This document shows positions 48,669-59,084 of a stretch of DNA of 64,000 nt, in pieces; within the stretch, counting starts at the first letter, position 1, and each line of letters opens with the position of its first letter. The notes under the pieces are model-generated. The model was not told where the DNA came from and did not search any database. It saw nothing but the letters and a program-made list of their open reading frames with translations. The stretch is from Trema orientale (lineage: Eukaryota; Streptophyta; Magnoliopsida; Rosales; Cannabaceae), in assembly GCA_002914845.1 (NCBI GenBank), contig JXTC01000664.1, positions 1-64,000 on the forward strand, given 5' to 3'. A program made the translations under genes and the position numbers.

Positions 48669-48833
48669 TGGGCGCGTCTACAGTAGGAGCGTCCCTACGT
48701 AAGGTCCTGTTTATATACCGTTTGATGAGAATCCGGGTATAAACAGATTCTCCACAAATTCCCATCAAACGGTATATAAACAAGGGCCTTACGTAAGGAC
48801 GCCCCTACTATAGCCCATACTATAGCCGCCTCC
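48669..48833. mobile_element. MITE, TGGGCGCGTC family, copy 2
   Basis: Starts TGGGCGCGTCTACAGTAGG, with a central palindrome made of GTTTATATACCGTTTGATG and its complement CATCAAACGGTATATAAAC. The right end repeats CTATAGCC. It is flanked by the perfect 8-bp duplication TATATAAA at 48661-48668 and 48834-48841. The element ends about 1 kb before the coding start of the gene at 49813. Confidence 0.85.
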
Positions 48834-48913
48834 TATATAAATTAGTCTAATTAGAATTAAAACCTCCCCTCCTTACATACACAACAATCCTATACCAATT
48901 GACAATTGGCTGG

Positions 48914-48983
48914 AGTTTTTCTTTTTCTATCCTACCGAACCGAAGTATAGTTTTTCTTTTTCTATCCTACCGAACCGAAGTAT
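48914..48983. repeat. 35-bp tandem duplication
   Basis: Two identical 35-bp copies containing CTATCCTACCGAACCGAAG (48914-48948 and 48949-48983), about 0.85 kb upstream of the gene at 49813. Confidence 0.95.
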
Positions 48984-49812
48984 ACTCTTCACTTTTCGCT
49001 GTACATTCTGTTTCCTCGCCTTTCACCTCCACCAAATCTATCTAAACTAAAGACTTTAGTTGACGTTACATTTTACAGTCATATATACCCTATTCTACAG
49101 TGACGATTATGGTCTCACTGACATGATTAACCATTTACTTTTATTTGTGTTGACTTTTCGTATCTGGTGGAATTTGTTTATAAAGAAAGGCAAAAAAAAA
49201 AGAGAAAAAATAAAAATAAAATACAATAAAAGGAAACAAAGCATTCCAAAAAGTAAGAGTTGCACATTCTCTGAACAAAGCATTTTGCTAATGCCCTTAT
49301 TCCACGTCAGCAGAAACATGGGTACCTGTCAAGAGGTGGCAGCAGACGATTCTTACTCCTCTAACGACCTCTCTCCCCATAAAGGCCGGCTATGGGTGCA
49401 TAAAACTCTCTGCACGTCTCCTTATATCCCTATCAAAGCCCCCAAAAATTCTCGAGTCCGAGTCCAGACTCGGCATTTCAGTTTCATATTTCAAAACCTG
49501 TTTTCTCAAAACCCAGATTCAGATTTCTATCTTGAACGCCTTTCTGATCCTCTCTCTGTCGTTTTAGTCCCACTTTCTCTCTACTTTTCTTGGACCACAA
49601 ACACATATGTCTGTATGGAGTTTTCATAGTGTTTGTATTGTCTGCTGGTTTTGAACCATTTTTAATGCATGTTTCTTGCGAAAGGACAAATACCCAGATC
49701 TTTTTTCTCTGTTTTTTCCTCAATAAGAGTGGATTTTCTGCAAGTTTTGCCACTTTGGTCATCTGGGTCTGACTCAATTTTCTAGCTTTTGATCATTTTC
49801 TTGGGAAAAAAA
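48984..49812 (+). promoter_or_regulatory. Promoter and 5' leader of the gene at 49813
   Basis: TATA-like candidates are ATAAAAC near 49400 and TTATATCC at 49422. An ACGT-core element (CCACGTCA) lies at 49302-49309. From about 49470 the sequence becomes CT-rich, as plant 5' leaders often are. A long frame through this region (49060-49629) is not supported as a gene. The transcription start is not determined. Confidence 0.4.
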
Positions 49813-50619
49813 ATGGCGATTGAATTATGTTCAGAGAAGTCTACTGGTATGGGTGTTAGTAATAGCAGTACTCCAAGAATCTCGTTCTCTTACGACTTCC
49901 TCCAATCCGACGTCGTTCCCATCGAGCAACGCCCTCTGAGATCGAACTCTTCGGGTCCGAACTCGAGCGTTGATTTTGATTTCTGCGTTCGAGAGAGCTT
50001 CGGCGAAGATTCGTCCTCTGCGGACGAGCTTTTCTCAGATGGGAAAATTCTTCCCACTGAAATCAAGAAGAAGATCACTCCTGCTGCTATCCCAAAACAA
50101 GAAATTCCGGATCAAACCACGCCTCAGGTCGATCAGACATTATCACAAACAACTGGTGTACGTGACGAAAGCAATAAAAGCTCCAAGAAAGAGAGCAATG
50201 AAGGTGAGGAGAGGCAAAGTTCAAAGTCATTTTGGCGTTTCAAGAGGAGTAGTAGCTGTGGTACTGGCTATGGAAGGACTCTATGTCCTTTGCCTCTGTT
50301 ATCTCGAAGCAACTCAACTGGGTCTGCTGATGAGTCTAAGCCTATCAATATCAAGCGACCGCCATTGATGTCAAAGGAAGGTTCCAGTGTTACCAAACAG
50401 AATTCCCAGAAAAGTTTTAACGCTTCTACCAAGCTTCAGTCATCACAATCTCATAACTCGGGCTCAAGCTGCAGTTATCAGAAGCCTCCATTGAAGAAGG
50501 GCCATGGAGCTTATGGTAATGGCGTTTCAATAAATCCTGTTTTGAATGTTCCTCCGGCAAACCTTTTTGCTATAGGTTCAATCTTCACCAATGGGAAAAA
50601 CAAGACTAAGAAAAAGTGA
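49813..50619 (+). CDS. Ser-rich plant protein of unknown function, single exon
   Basis: 268 residues from the ATG at 49813, chosen because it has A-rich upstream context and G at +4 (AAAATGGCG). An in-frame ATG eight codons earlier (49789) would add MIIFLGKK. Conserved-looking blocks are TPRISFSYDF (20-29), VPIEQRPLRSNSS (35-47), SVDFDFCVRES (52-62), DELFSDGKILPTEIKK (71-86), SFWRFKRSSSC (139-149), RTLCPLPLLSRSNSTGS (155-171) and, at the C-terminus, NPVLNVPPANLFAIGSIF (241-258) followed by a Lys-rich tail. No signal peptide or membrane segment. It is rich in Ser with basic clusters, so probably intrinsically disordered and a phosphorylation target. I recognise it as a widespread plant family lacking a defined role (PTHR33132-like, sometimes labelled membrane-associated kinase regulator); the label is from memory. 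The reading frame is intact. Confidence 0.9.
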   Translation: MAIELCSEKSTGMGVSNSSTPRISFSYDFLQSDVVPIEQRPLRSNSSGPNSSVDFDFCVRESFGEDSSSADELFSDGKILPTEIKKKITPAAIPKQEIPDQTTPQVDQTLSQTTGVRDESNKSSKKESNEGEERQSSKSFWRFKRSSSCGTGYGRTLCPLPLLSRSNSTGSADESKPINIKRPPLMSKEGSSVTKQNSQKSFNASTKLQSSQSHNSGSSCSYQKPPLKKGHGAYGNGVSINPVLNVPPANLFAIGSIFTNGKNKTKKK

Positions 50620-50760
50620 TACTTCTCTTTTGATCACTTTTTAATCGGAATTGTACTTTTCATCTGGAAAAAAATAAAAAAGAAAAGAGAAAAGTCAGTG
50701 TGGATTCTGTCTTACTTTTCTTTTTTGTGATATAATAATCCTTGATTTCTGTGTCCTTGG
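50620..50760 (+). terminator. 3' UTR and polyadenylation region
   Basis: An AATAAA within GGAAAAAAATAAAAAAG at about 50666-50680 follows the stop codon by some 50 bases. It is the best polyadenylation signal for the gene at 49813. Confidence 0.55.
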
Positions 50761-52334
50761 TTAGTGAGTTTTTAGATTTTGCTTCAAGAACAGAAAAGAG
50801 ATAAATTTAGGTTCATGAAAGGGGAGGGACAAGGATTGAAATGGTATAATTCAAGCTCACATGGTTTGGAGCACAAGAAGACAGGTAACATTACTTTCAT
50901 GGCTGTCCCCTTTTTTTTTTTTTTTTTGTGGGTTGACACTTTTTTCTGCTTTAGCTATGTCCTTGCTAAGGCATATGGTTCTGTACATACTTAGATGTTG
51001 GGATGATTTCTTTTTCTCATACTCTCAACAAAATAAGGGTATGTAATTGTAAGGAGTGTTATTTGACTTGGTCATTTGCTTAAATATTTGGTTTTCTGAT
51101 TTCTGTTTTTGATATAATCTTTCATTAACCTCAATTAAACTCATGAATCAGTCAGACTTTCTTCAAAACAGAATGTTTGAGATGGGCTTCGTGTTAATTA
51201 GCTTTCTCTTTTGGCTGTGGATTTGCTGCTTCTCGGATTGGAAAAGCTACTTAACTTTTTGTCATTAAAGATGTTCCTTCCTAAACTAGCTTATTTATTA
51301 ATTTAATTAGCTTTTTATCTTGTTACCAGAGCCATCGTTTCCTATTAGCTAATACAATTAATATAATGTTAAATATGCTACTTTCTGTTGATGATTGGCC
51401 ATGTGACCATAAAAATTTAATAAAGGGGGTTTGGGGACCATTGCCGGAAGAAATAATCGAAGAGATTCAATAGTACAGCTCAAAAAGCGGATGAACGTAT
51501 AGGAGTGGGGTAGGTCTTAATCATGTGGTATATAATCCAAGTCCCAAGAGACAATAGGTCAATGTTCACATTAATTGCATGAAATCTCGTGTTTATCCCG
51601 TAATACCCAACTTGGCATCCATACTTTTAAGTATACGTACAAATAATAATCCCAAAAGTAGATACTAATTAAGCTGACTTTAGTCAAGTAGGATAATCTC
51701 TCCCTGTCTCATTTGATCCATTTCTTTTTGACATTTTGTAGTAGTTTTTGGCCTGCAACTCTGGGCCGCCGGTGTCAAAATGCAGGAAAATTATTTGTAA
51801 GGAGGTTCTCCATTTGCCTTGCCTAAAAGATTTTGTGGAAATAAAATATTTATATGTATGCGAGTAATATATTATGTATGATGTTAGCCACTTAAACACA
51901 ATAAAGGCAATAGAGAATTGATCATATTCTTGTTGCAATTCATAGTTTAATCATTTATAAAAGAAGTTCAAGGTAATTACAGCAAACAAGAGAGTACAAG
52001 ATGGGTGGTTGGGGCTCAGAGTCTCAAAGGGTAGCTAGGTGAAAGGAACTATATTAAAAATTCTAATCGATTGGGAGGGTTTCATATTAATGGAAATACT
52101 GTTATACCAACTTCATTTGATACGTTCTATCAAAATGTGTTGATATTATGAAACAAAATTTATTGACCGACAATATATATGTATATATGCAGTTTAATTT
52201 ATTATAATGTGATTCTTTCTTATTACTATTGTGCAACTGTTTGTGTCTCGTCTAGACATTGATTACGTTAGTATGCATGTGTGTGTATATTTGTATATAC
52301 ATTTATTTGGGAAGTGAGGATTCAAACTCAAGAC
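50761..52334. other. Downstream intergenic region
   Basis: No gene. Short frames at 50779-51046 are shadows or T-run artefacts. The sequence is less AT-rich just after the gene and becomes AT-rich later. Confidence 0.35.
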
Positions 52335-53098
52335 CCACTTTCAGAAAGAGTATGGTTACCACCAAGTTATACTTGTAACTATGGTCTATTCTAATTGACA
52401 AAAATATATGTAACATATATGAAATTACCATATCGATTAGTATACATGCAATTACCATATTCAATTCAAATCATTTACCATGCTAAATTAATATTTAAAA
52501 CAATTACTACTACAACATTATGCTGACATGACCTCCAAAGTCAATAAAAAATAAACGTGTCTTACTAGTTAAATTCAACCATATCGACAAATTATAATTT
52601 TCCATAAACGAAAATAATAATAATAATAATAATAATATGCTAGCTAGTGATGTCAGATGTGTAAATGTTAATCTAGAAAACTAGATATACTAGTGGTACC
52701 ACTTCTAAAGACAAAATGAATGGTATTGGCTAATATTTAACTTAAAAGTCTCCACTTTCGAAAAAAGTATGGTTGCCAACAAGTTATAGTTGTAAATAAG
52801 TCTTTACACTTCTAATTAACAAAGCATATATGTAATATTCTAAATCAACATTTAAAACCATTTCTACTACAATCTTATGCTGACATGACCTCCAAATTAA
52901 ATCCAAAATATATGTGTCCAAGTAAGTTAATTTTACTATATCGTCAAACTATAGTTTTCCAAAAACAAAAACTAAAAAAAAATAGAAATAAAAAAGGAAA
53001 AAAGTTAAGTAAACTAGTGATGTCTAAATGTCAATCAAGAAAACTAGATCTGCTACTAGTACCACTTCTAATTAGACACAATGAATGATATTTGGCCA
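52335..53098. repeat. Old tandem duplication of a 0.35-0.40-kb segment
   Basis: 52335-52738 and 52752-53098 are diverged direct copies. Both start CCACTTTC-RAAAAAGTATGGTT, share TTATGCTGACATGACCTCCAAA, CTAGTGATGTC and TAGTACCACTTCTAA-like text, and end near AATGAATG. The second copy lacks the (AAT)n tract (52613-52637) of the first. Indels show that it is not recent. Confidence 0.85.
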
Positions 53099-54359
53099 TC
53101 TCTTTTATATTGTTACTTTTCTTTGAAAAGTCAAATAAATATTGCTTCTCCTTTAATTTGGAGAAACAGTTATCCTCTATGTTGGCCTTTAAATTAAGCT
53201 TTGTCAATTTCTATTCTAAGTGTTATTTGATAAATAAAAAGAGAGAGTTTTACTTTTATACTTTGTTAACTACGACTCTACGAGCAAAGAAAATGACTGT
53301 CATGAGTAATTAGTTGGGTCTAATAAGGGTTAATGGTCTAATTTTTTCTATAAAGAGATTGAGCATTGGGAAAAAGCCCACCAGTACTGCTAACTTGGGA
53401 GAATTGGGTTGTATTAATATGCAGACCCATCAACGTCTTGATATCTCGACTTTTGCAACTTGTAAAGAAGAAAATATGTGGATGCAGAAACTTCGACAAT
53501 AACAGGATTAATGAAATTCATTGGAAGCTAGAAACCATAAATTTGTGATTATATGTGAATACATATTTATGTATAATGTATACATCAAGCCAGAAGGACC
53601 TTATCTTATTTGTCTAAAGAATTAATATCAAAAAAAAAAAAAAAANAAACAGCTACAATATTTTAAAAAAAAAAAAAAAAAACAAAAAAAAAAAAAACCC
53701 TACCGAATTCCCCTTAAGAAAAGAAAAGACTACCAAAGATAAAAACTTAGATCCAATAAGTGACTCTCAGTCTAATTTATCTAATTTTGAATAAATTATA
53801 GATTAGGTTGAGTGGCACTTTAGCGATTGGAATTAGTTTTATAGCAGTTTTTTTTTTATACACTTCATTTTAATATATATACGTACGTTTTAGTTAAATA
53901 GTTGACTGAATCTTTCAGATAAAATATAGTAGTTTTTATACTAATTTCATCAATTTTTATATCGAGTATATTTGATATATGATACACTGATTTGATATCT
54001 ATATATTGTAACTCATAAGTTTGCTATTGAATTTGCCATAAAATTTAAAAATTTGACAATTATTTCAAAGTGGTATATAAATTGGGCTTTTTTTTTAGGA
54101 AGCTCTAATTTTCGAGCTTCTAAATTCATGGATAGCAGAGATTTCTATAGAAACAATTTCCAAAAATTATTGTGAATCTAATATCATCTTTCAAAACCGC
54201 TTCACCTAAGAGAAAGGGACATGAATAGGACCAATTTAACCTTATTTAGTCTTTTTTAGAACTATGAATTTGAATAAGTTTTTTAGGAATAAAATTTGGG
54301 CTGAATATTGGTACAAAGACAAAAATAACATGCTGACATGAGATCCCTCACTCCACCCA
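53099..54359. other. Intergenic, long A-runs and one ambiguous base
   Basis: Contains homopolymer A tracts at about 53630-53698 and an N at 53646, so this is likely a low-quality assembly spot. Short frames near 53092-53548 overlap each other and show no family. Confidence 0.5.
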
Positions 54360-54368
54360 TTTGTCATA

Positions 54369-54660
54369 GAGAAATTTAGGTGGATGACCAATATTTTAAA
54401 TTTGATTAAGTAAATGTCCACTTTTTAAATTTTATAGCTAAATGTCTAGGTATATATATTTTTACGCTTAGTAGATAAACATATCTACTAATTTTAGTTA
54501 CTGTGCTGAAATATACTAGGTATATACTTTTTTTATACTTGGTATATAAAGTTTTATACTTGGTATATAAGCACATATACCGGAGATTTTGCTATAACAT
54601 TTGACAAATAGACATTTATTTAAATTGGGCCCAAAATTTGGTCATATTTCTATATGGCCT
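54369..54660. mobile_element. MITE, family GAGAAATTTAGGTGGATGACC, copy 1
   Basis: Ends GAGAAATTTAGGTGGATGACC (trimmed) and GGTCATATTTCTATATGGCC are imperfect inverted repeats. It is flanked by the perfect 9-bp duplication TTTGTCATA (54360-54368, 54661-54669), which indicates a Mutator-type element. Interior text TACTTGGTATATAA recurs two to three times. A second copy is at 58191-58475. Confidence 0.87.
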
Positions 54661-54671
54661 TTTGTCATATA

Positions 54672-57649
54672 TGTGGTGCCCAAGATTCTCACATGCATAT
54701 TAAGCTAATAATAAACATGTTCCTATTGCATATTAGGCATCTAGAAGTCATTAATACTAATTTTATAGTATCATCTTCATTCCTTATGTTATGTGCTTTT
54801 ACACCTATGTTATTATACTAATGATTATCGAAGTATCTCGATGCAGTGTAAAGGTTCAATACCCTCAGAGAAAGAGAGCTCGCTGTGCTAAAAAGAATAA
54901 AGAATATATTTATGAATACAATACTATGTACACATGCATTAAAATTATGTTTGTTGATAACTTGGTTAAATAGTAGTTTTTCGGTGAAATTCAGTTTTTA
55001 CGCTTTTCGGAGCCAAATTCACTGTACGTTTAACACGTCAAATAACTTTAATTCAATGTCTAGGACTCATTTATAGCATTTTATTTGTTGGCTCCAAGTA
55101 AGTATGAGATGGCATTCACGACACTGATTTGTGTTTATTACACTAAGCTAGCTTAGATTCAACTTAATCGTGTAACGTCATTTTTGTGTGTTCTAATAAT
55201 TGAGTGCTAATACTATGATTCCATTATTTATTGGAGTCTAATTGACTTGTTTTTATGTTTAAAGATTGGTTATGGGGCTAGGTTCCACCAGATTACAACA
55301 AGGTTAGTCATCATATAGGGTCATAAGTCAAAGTATGACTAGATTTCACCTTCTAAGCTAGGTTTCACCATTTTGGTCTACAATTAAGTGTATGGGAATG
55401 GTTAGCAATGTGGTGAGCAAGCTAAGAGTGTTTTAAAGTTGGACACATGGAAAGTTATGTGTGAAATACCGAAACTACCCTTCAGAATTTAAGTTATACA
55501 TTTTCTTAGCCATTAAGTGTTGATTTTTGACCAAATCTGGTCATTTTCTTTTCCTTTCTCTCCAGCCACGAATTGAAACTCTCTAGCTCCTTTCTATACT
55601 TCTCTCAACTCCTCTCAACTATTTCTAAGAGTTTCCAAGTGGTAGAACTCAAATTGGAGCTCAAGAAATCAAGATAGGTCCAAACTAGTCAAGGTAATTC
55701 TACTAGTTCTTCTTCCTAGGTTTTGTTTTCTTATGTCAATTCTCCACTTACTGTCACTTAAATAATGGTTCTTCTAGGTCCTCTTGAGTCCTAAAATCAA
55801 TTTTAAAGCCTTGAGAATAAGTTTAGTAGAGGTAGAAAGTAAGAGATTCAACAAAAGCTTAAACTAGTCAATGTGAGATTTATGTAGAATTTTAAATTTG
55901 CAATGAAAACTTCTTATTGCAGCTCCTAAAAACAAAGTTCTTCTTGGATGAATAAATGTCCTAAGAACCTATAAATATTTCTAGAAACATAGAATTTAAG
56001 TAGAAAATTAAAGTTAGACTTAAGGCCCCGAAGTTTACTTTTTGTGGATGTTTTCATTGTTAGAATAAATTATCTATACTTGAAGTGTGATTTCTTTACT
56101 TAGAATGTGTAGGACATTGATTTTTTATATATATTACATCCATTTACTTACTGGTTGTGATTATATATAAGGGCAAAATTTATTTTAAACTTTGTTTAAA
56201 ACTGAAAAAAAGTCCAAGTGTACTTATGTCATCTTAAGTAATTCTTTTTGTGGTGTATATATAGAAATTGGCTTATAAAATATATTACAGGTTTAAAACC
56301 ATGATTTTAATCATGTGGAAATATCCTAAAGTAGGGGAGTCACTATCCAAATCTTTTCAAAATCAAATGGTACCATTTAGAGGCAAATGGACTAGTTTTA
56401 CAAAATTATATGACATTTTGGATCATTTTTGTACTAAAGAACTAGCATTCATATTTTGATACTTTTGAACAGTTTTCAATACTAGTTATTGGCTGCTAAG
56501 TACCTCAAATAATTTATATACTTTCGGGTTATTTATGATCAAGTTTCCTAATTCGGTGATAGTTCTAATTTTAGTCTTGTTTAAGTATCTTGGTGCATTC
56601 ATTTTAGTAAAATGTGCTTCTTGAATAAAAGAAATTCATGACAGGTAATTGGCACACCAGTCTCTCAAGGATATTGACCATTTCCACTATCAATTTCTAT
56701 TCAGGACAAAAGATAAGTAAAGACTTACAACTGTGTCACAAGAACTGCATGGAAGATGTCATTACGTGAAACTTATTTATTCTTGAAAGTTATGAAATGG
56801 CATGTGTATGGCATGTCTTGCATGTAAATTAAGAATTTCATTACAGAGTATTTGAAAGTGAGTACCATTGTACTAATTTTATAAGATAAGTTTTAATTAC
56901 AATTTCTAGTCTATCATAGCTGGGTAGGTAAATCTGTTGATACAAATTCTCCCGTTGAAGGGGACTTGGGGTTCTTATGATATGTCTCGTTGAAACGGGA
57001 CAATATTAACATGGTGTGGGATGCCTTTTAATAAGAGAAGGAGTTTTTTAAAAACCTCACACTACGGTCGCACCTTATTTTTACTCTTAGCTAGAGTTTC
57101 CGTACAATGTTATCACGGCCTATCGACTTACGGGACTAGCAATATGCTAAGAGTCATATCTATGAATAATTTTTTTAAAGAAAATACATTGACTCAAATA
57201 TTTAAGAAAGAAAAGTATACAATGGGAACTTGATGAGATTTTAAAGTATACATGAGCATGCATAGTTTTTACATACTGAGCTTTAGCTCATTTTAATCTT
57301 GTGATGCAGATGAAGAGGCATATTTTGGTGTTGACTAGCTGGTTGTCTAGCTTGCCTTTTGTCGCCTGTGGACGAGCTTGATCTATGACGACGTTTTTGT
57401 ATTATGATATTTTAGGTGTGATGTAAATACTATTGCTGATGACAAAATAAACTGATGAAAACCTCTTTCGATTATACATTTTGTAAAGATACTTTCAGCA
57501 AGAAATGCCATGTAGTTTTTTTTTGATCAAAGGTTTTGGAAAGTTCAAATTTGTCCACCTTATTATAAAACTAAAGATATGTTTAAGAAAGAATAATACT
57601 TCATAGTTTGGTTGTATATGACAATAGAGTTAAAGTAGGGGGTATTACA
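54672..57649 (+). mobile_element. Solo LTR, 2978 bp, gypsy-type
   Basis: Starts TGTGGTGCCCAAGATTC and ends GGGGGTATTACA, with inverted ends TGTGGTRCCC/GGTATTACA. Flanks ATATA (54667-54671) and ATATC (57650-57654) match 4 of 5. It has the gypsy-type ACATACTGAGCTTTAGCTCA block at about 57271 near the 3' part. The first 1.26 kb aligns in inverted orientation with 1-1257. No primer-binding site follows, so this is a solo LTR. Frames inside (54791-55076, 56268-56459, 57021-57233) are not genes. Confidence 0.85.
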
Positions 57650-57654
57650 ATATC

Positions 57655-58190
57655 AATTATAAAAGTCTCCCATTTTACTTTTTGAAAATCAAATAGAGGA
57701 AAAAGAGCTTCAGAATAATTGAGAGAAAACCCTCCAAAACAACCCCAAATCACCTTTTAATTTTTAAAATCCGACCAGAAATCCACCTCTAAACCCTATA
57801 AAATATCTCTTTGCTTCTCCTAAGCTCTCCATTGACCTCCATTTTCTTCTATTTAAGGTGAAAAAAAAAGAAGATCCATTCCTTGCAAAGTCACGAAAAG
57901 GAAAGAGGAACCACCACAAAGACCCATCCATTAAAACTCAATCCAAATTATGGTATCCTCGTTCAAGAGCTAAGGCCAAAAACCCCAACTGAAAGGGCAA
58001 AGGAGATGTAGAAGTGGAGGATGAAGCAAAAAATGAATCCTTTACATATTTCCTTGCATAAAAATTAGAACTTTATTTGTGGACATTGGTTCGAGAATCC
58101 CTGCTAGCGTTTTTCTTTTATGGGTTTCATTTCTTTTATGATTTCAAATTGGGCTTGATTTGATTGATGAGTATGAACCAACAAAAAAAA
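57655..58190. other. Intergenic between two repeats
   Basis: CT- and A-rich leader-like sequence with CCCTATAAAATATCTC at about 57797. It could be a relic of a promoter, but no coding region follows. Confidence 0.35.
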
Positions 58191-58475
58191 AGGAGAAATT
58201 TAGGTGGATGACCAGTATTTTAAATTTGATTAAGTAGATATCCACTTTTAAAATTTTATAGCTAAATGTCCAGGTATATATATTTTTACACTTGGTAGAT
58301 TTGTTTATCTACCAATTTTAGTTACTGTACTGGATTGTACTGGTATATAATTTTTTATAATTGGTATATAAAATTTTATACTTGGTATATAAGCATATAT
58401 TCTGGATATTTTGCTATAATATTTAACAAAAGGACATTTACTGAAATTGGACCCAAAATTTGGTCACATTTCTAT
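58191..58475. mobile_element. MITE, family GAGAAATTTAGGTGGATGACC, copy 2
   Basis: Aligns with 54369-54660 throughout: GAGAAATTTAGGTGGATGAC at the left, ATTTTTACACTTGGTAGAT in the middle, AAAATTTGGTCACATTTCTA at the right. The flanks are A-rich on both sides, so a target duplication cannot be resolved. Confidence 0.82.
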
Positions 58476-59084
58476 AAGCCCCAAAACAAAAAAGAAAAAG
58501 GAATGGGTCTATGGGTTTACTTTCTTTATTTTATTACCATTTGACAAATTTTACTTATTCTTAAGTATTACCTTTCCCGGGTTTTGTTTAAAATTTGATT
58601 TGATTTCGATTTATATGATAACATTTTGTTGATAAAGAGGAAACGCAGAAAAAAGTGAAAATTGAGATTGGATTTGAGATTTTAGTTAGTTCTACCTTGT
58701 TATTATTTGAAGGAGTTTTTTTTTTCTTGAAATTATGATTTGATGTATTACGCAATCTTAATTTTTAGTTAAACTCAAGATCAATTATTCATGTGTTGTG
58801 TATATATCTCATACCCATTTAAGTTTATAAATATTGTCTCTCTTGATTTAAATAGTCATGTATGTTGATATATGAATGAAAATATATTTACTAAAAGTTT
58901 AATTGGTCTAAAATTCTAAATATTTGTTTTGTTAACTAAATTTACAATCTGATAGTAGGCGATTAGTTGTTAAACGTAAATGTGTTTGCTCTTACCTTAT
59001 TATACACGCAGAATGCAAAAATACTTATTTCTTGTACCTCCAAACCCTCCAAAATTACTTCTAGATTAGGTGAAGATCTTCTTG
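58476..59084. other. Intergenic, nothing recognised
   Basis: AT-rich without gene or named repeat; short overlapping frames at 58335-58632 only. Confidence 0.35.

Noticed and set aside
49060..49629. 189-residue plus-strand frame upstream of the Ser-rich gene
   Set aside because: It spans promoter and leader, includes a Lys-rich low-complexity run, and shows no family. The intact gene starts at 49813.
53630..53698. Poly-A tracts as a processed-retrogene tail
   Set aside because: No coding sequence or target duplication precedes the tract, and an ambiguous base (53646) suggests a sequencing problem.
1..57649. Left-edge LTR and 54672-57649 LTR as the two ends of one element
   Set aside because: They are in opposite orientation, so they cannot be the LTRs of a single retrotransposon.
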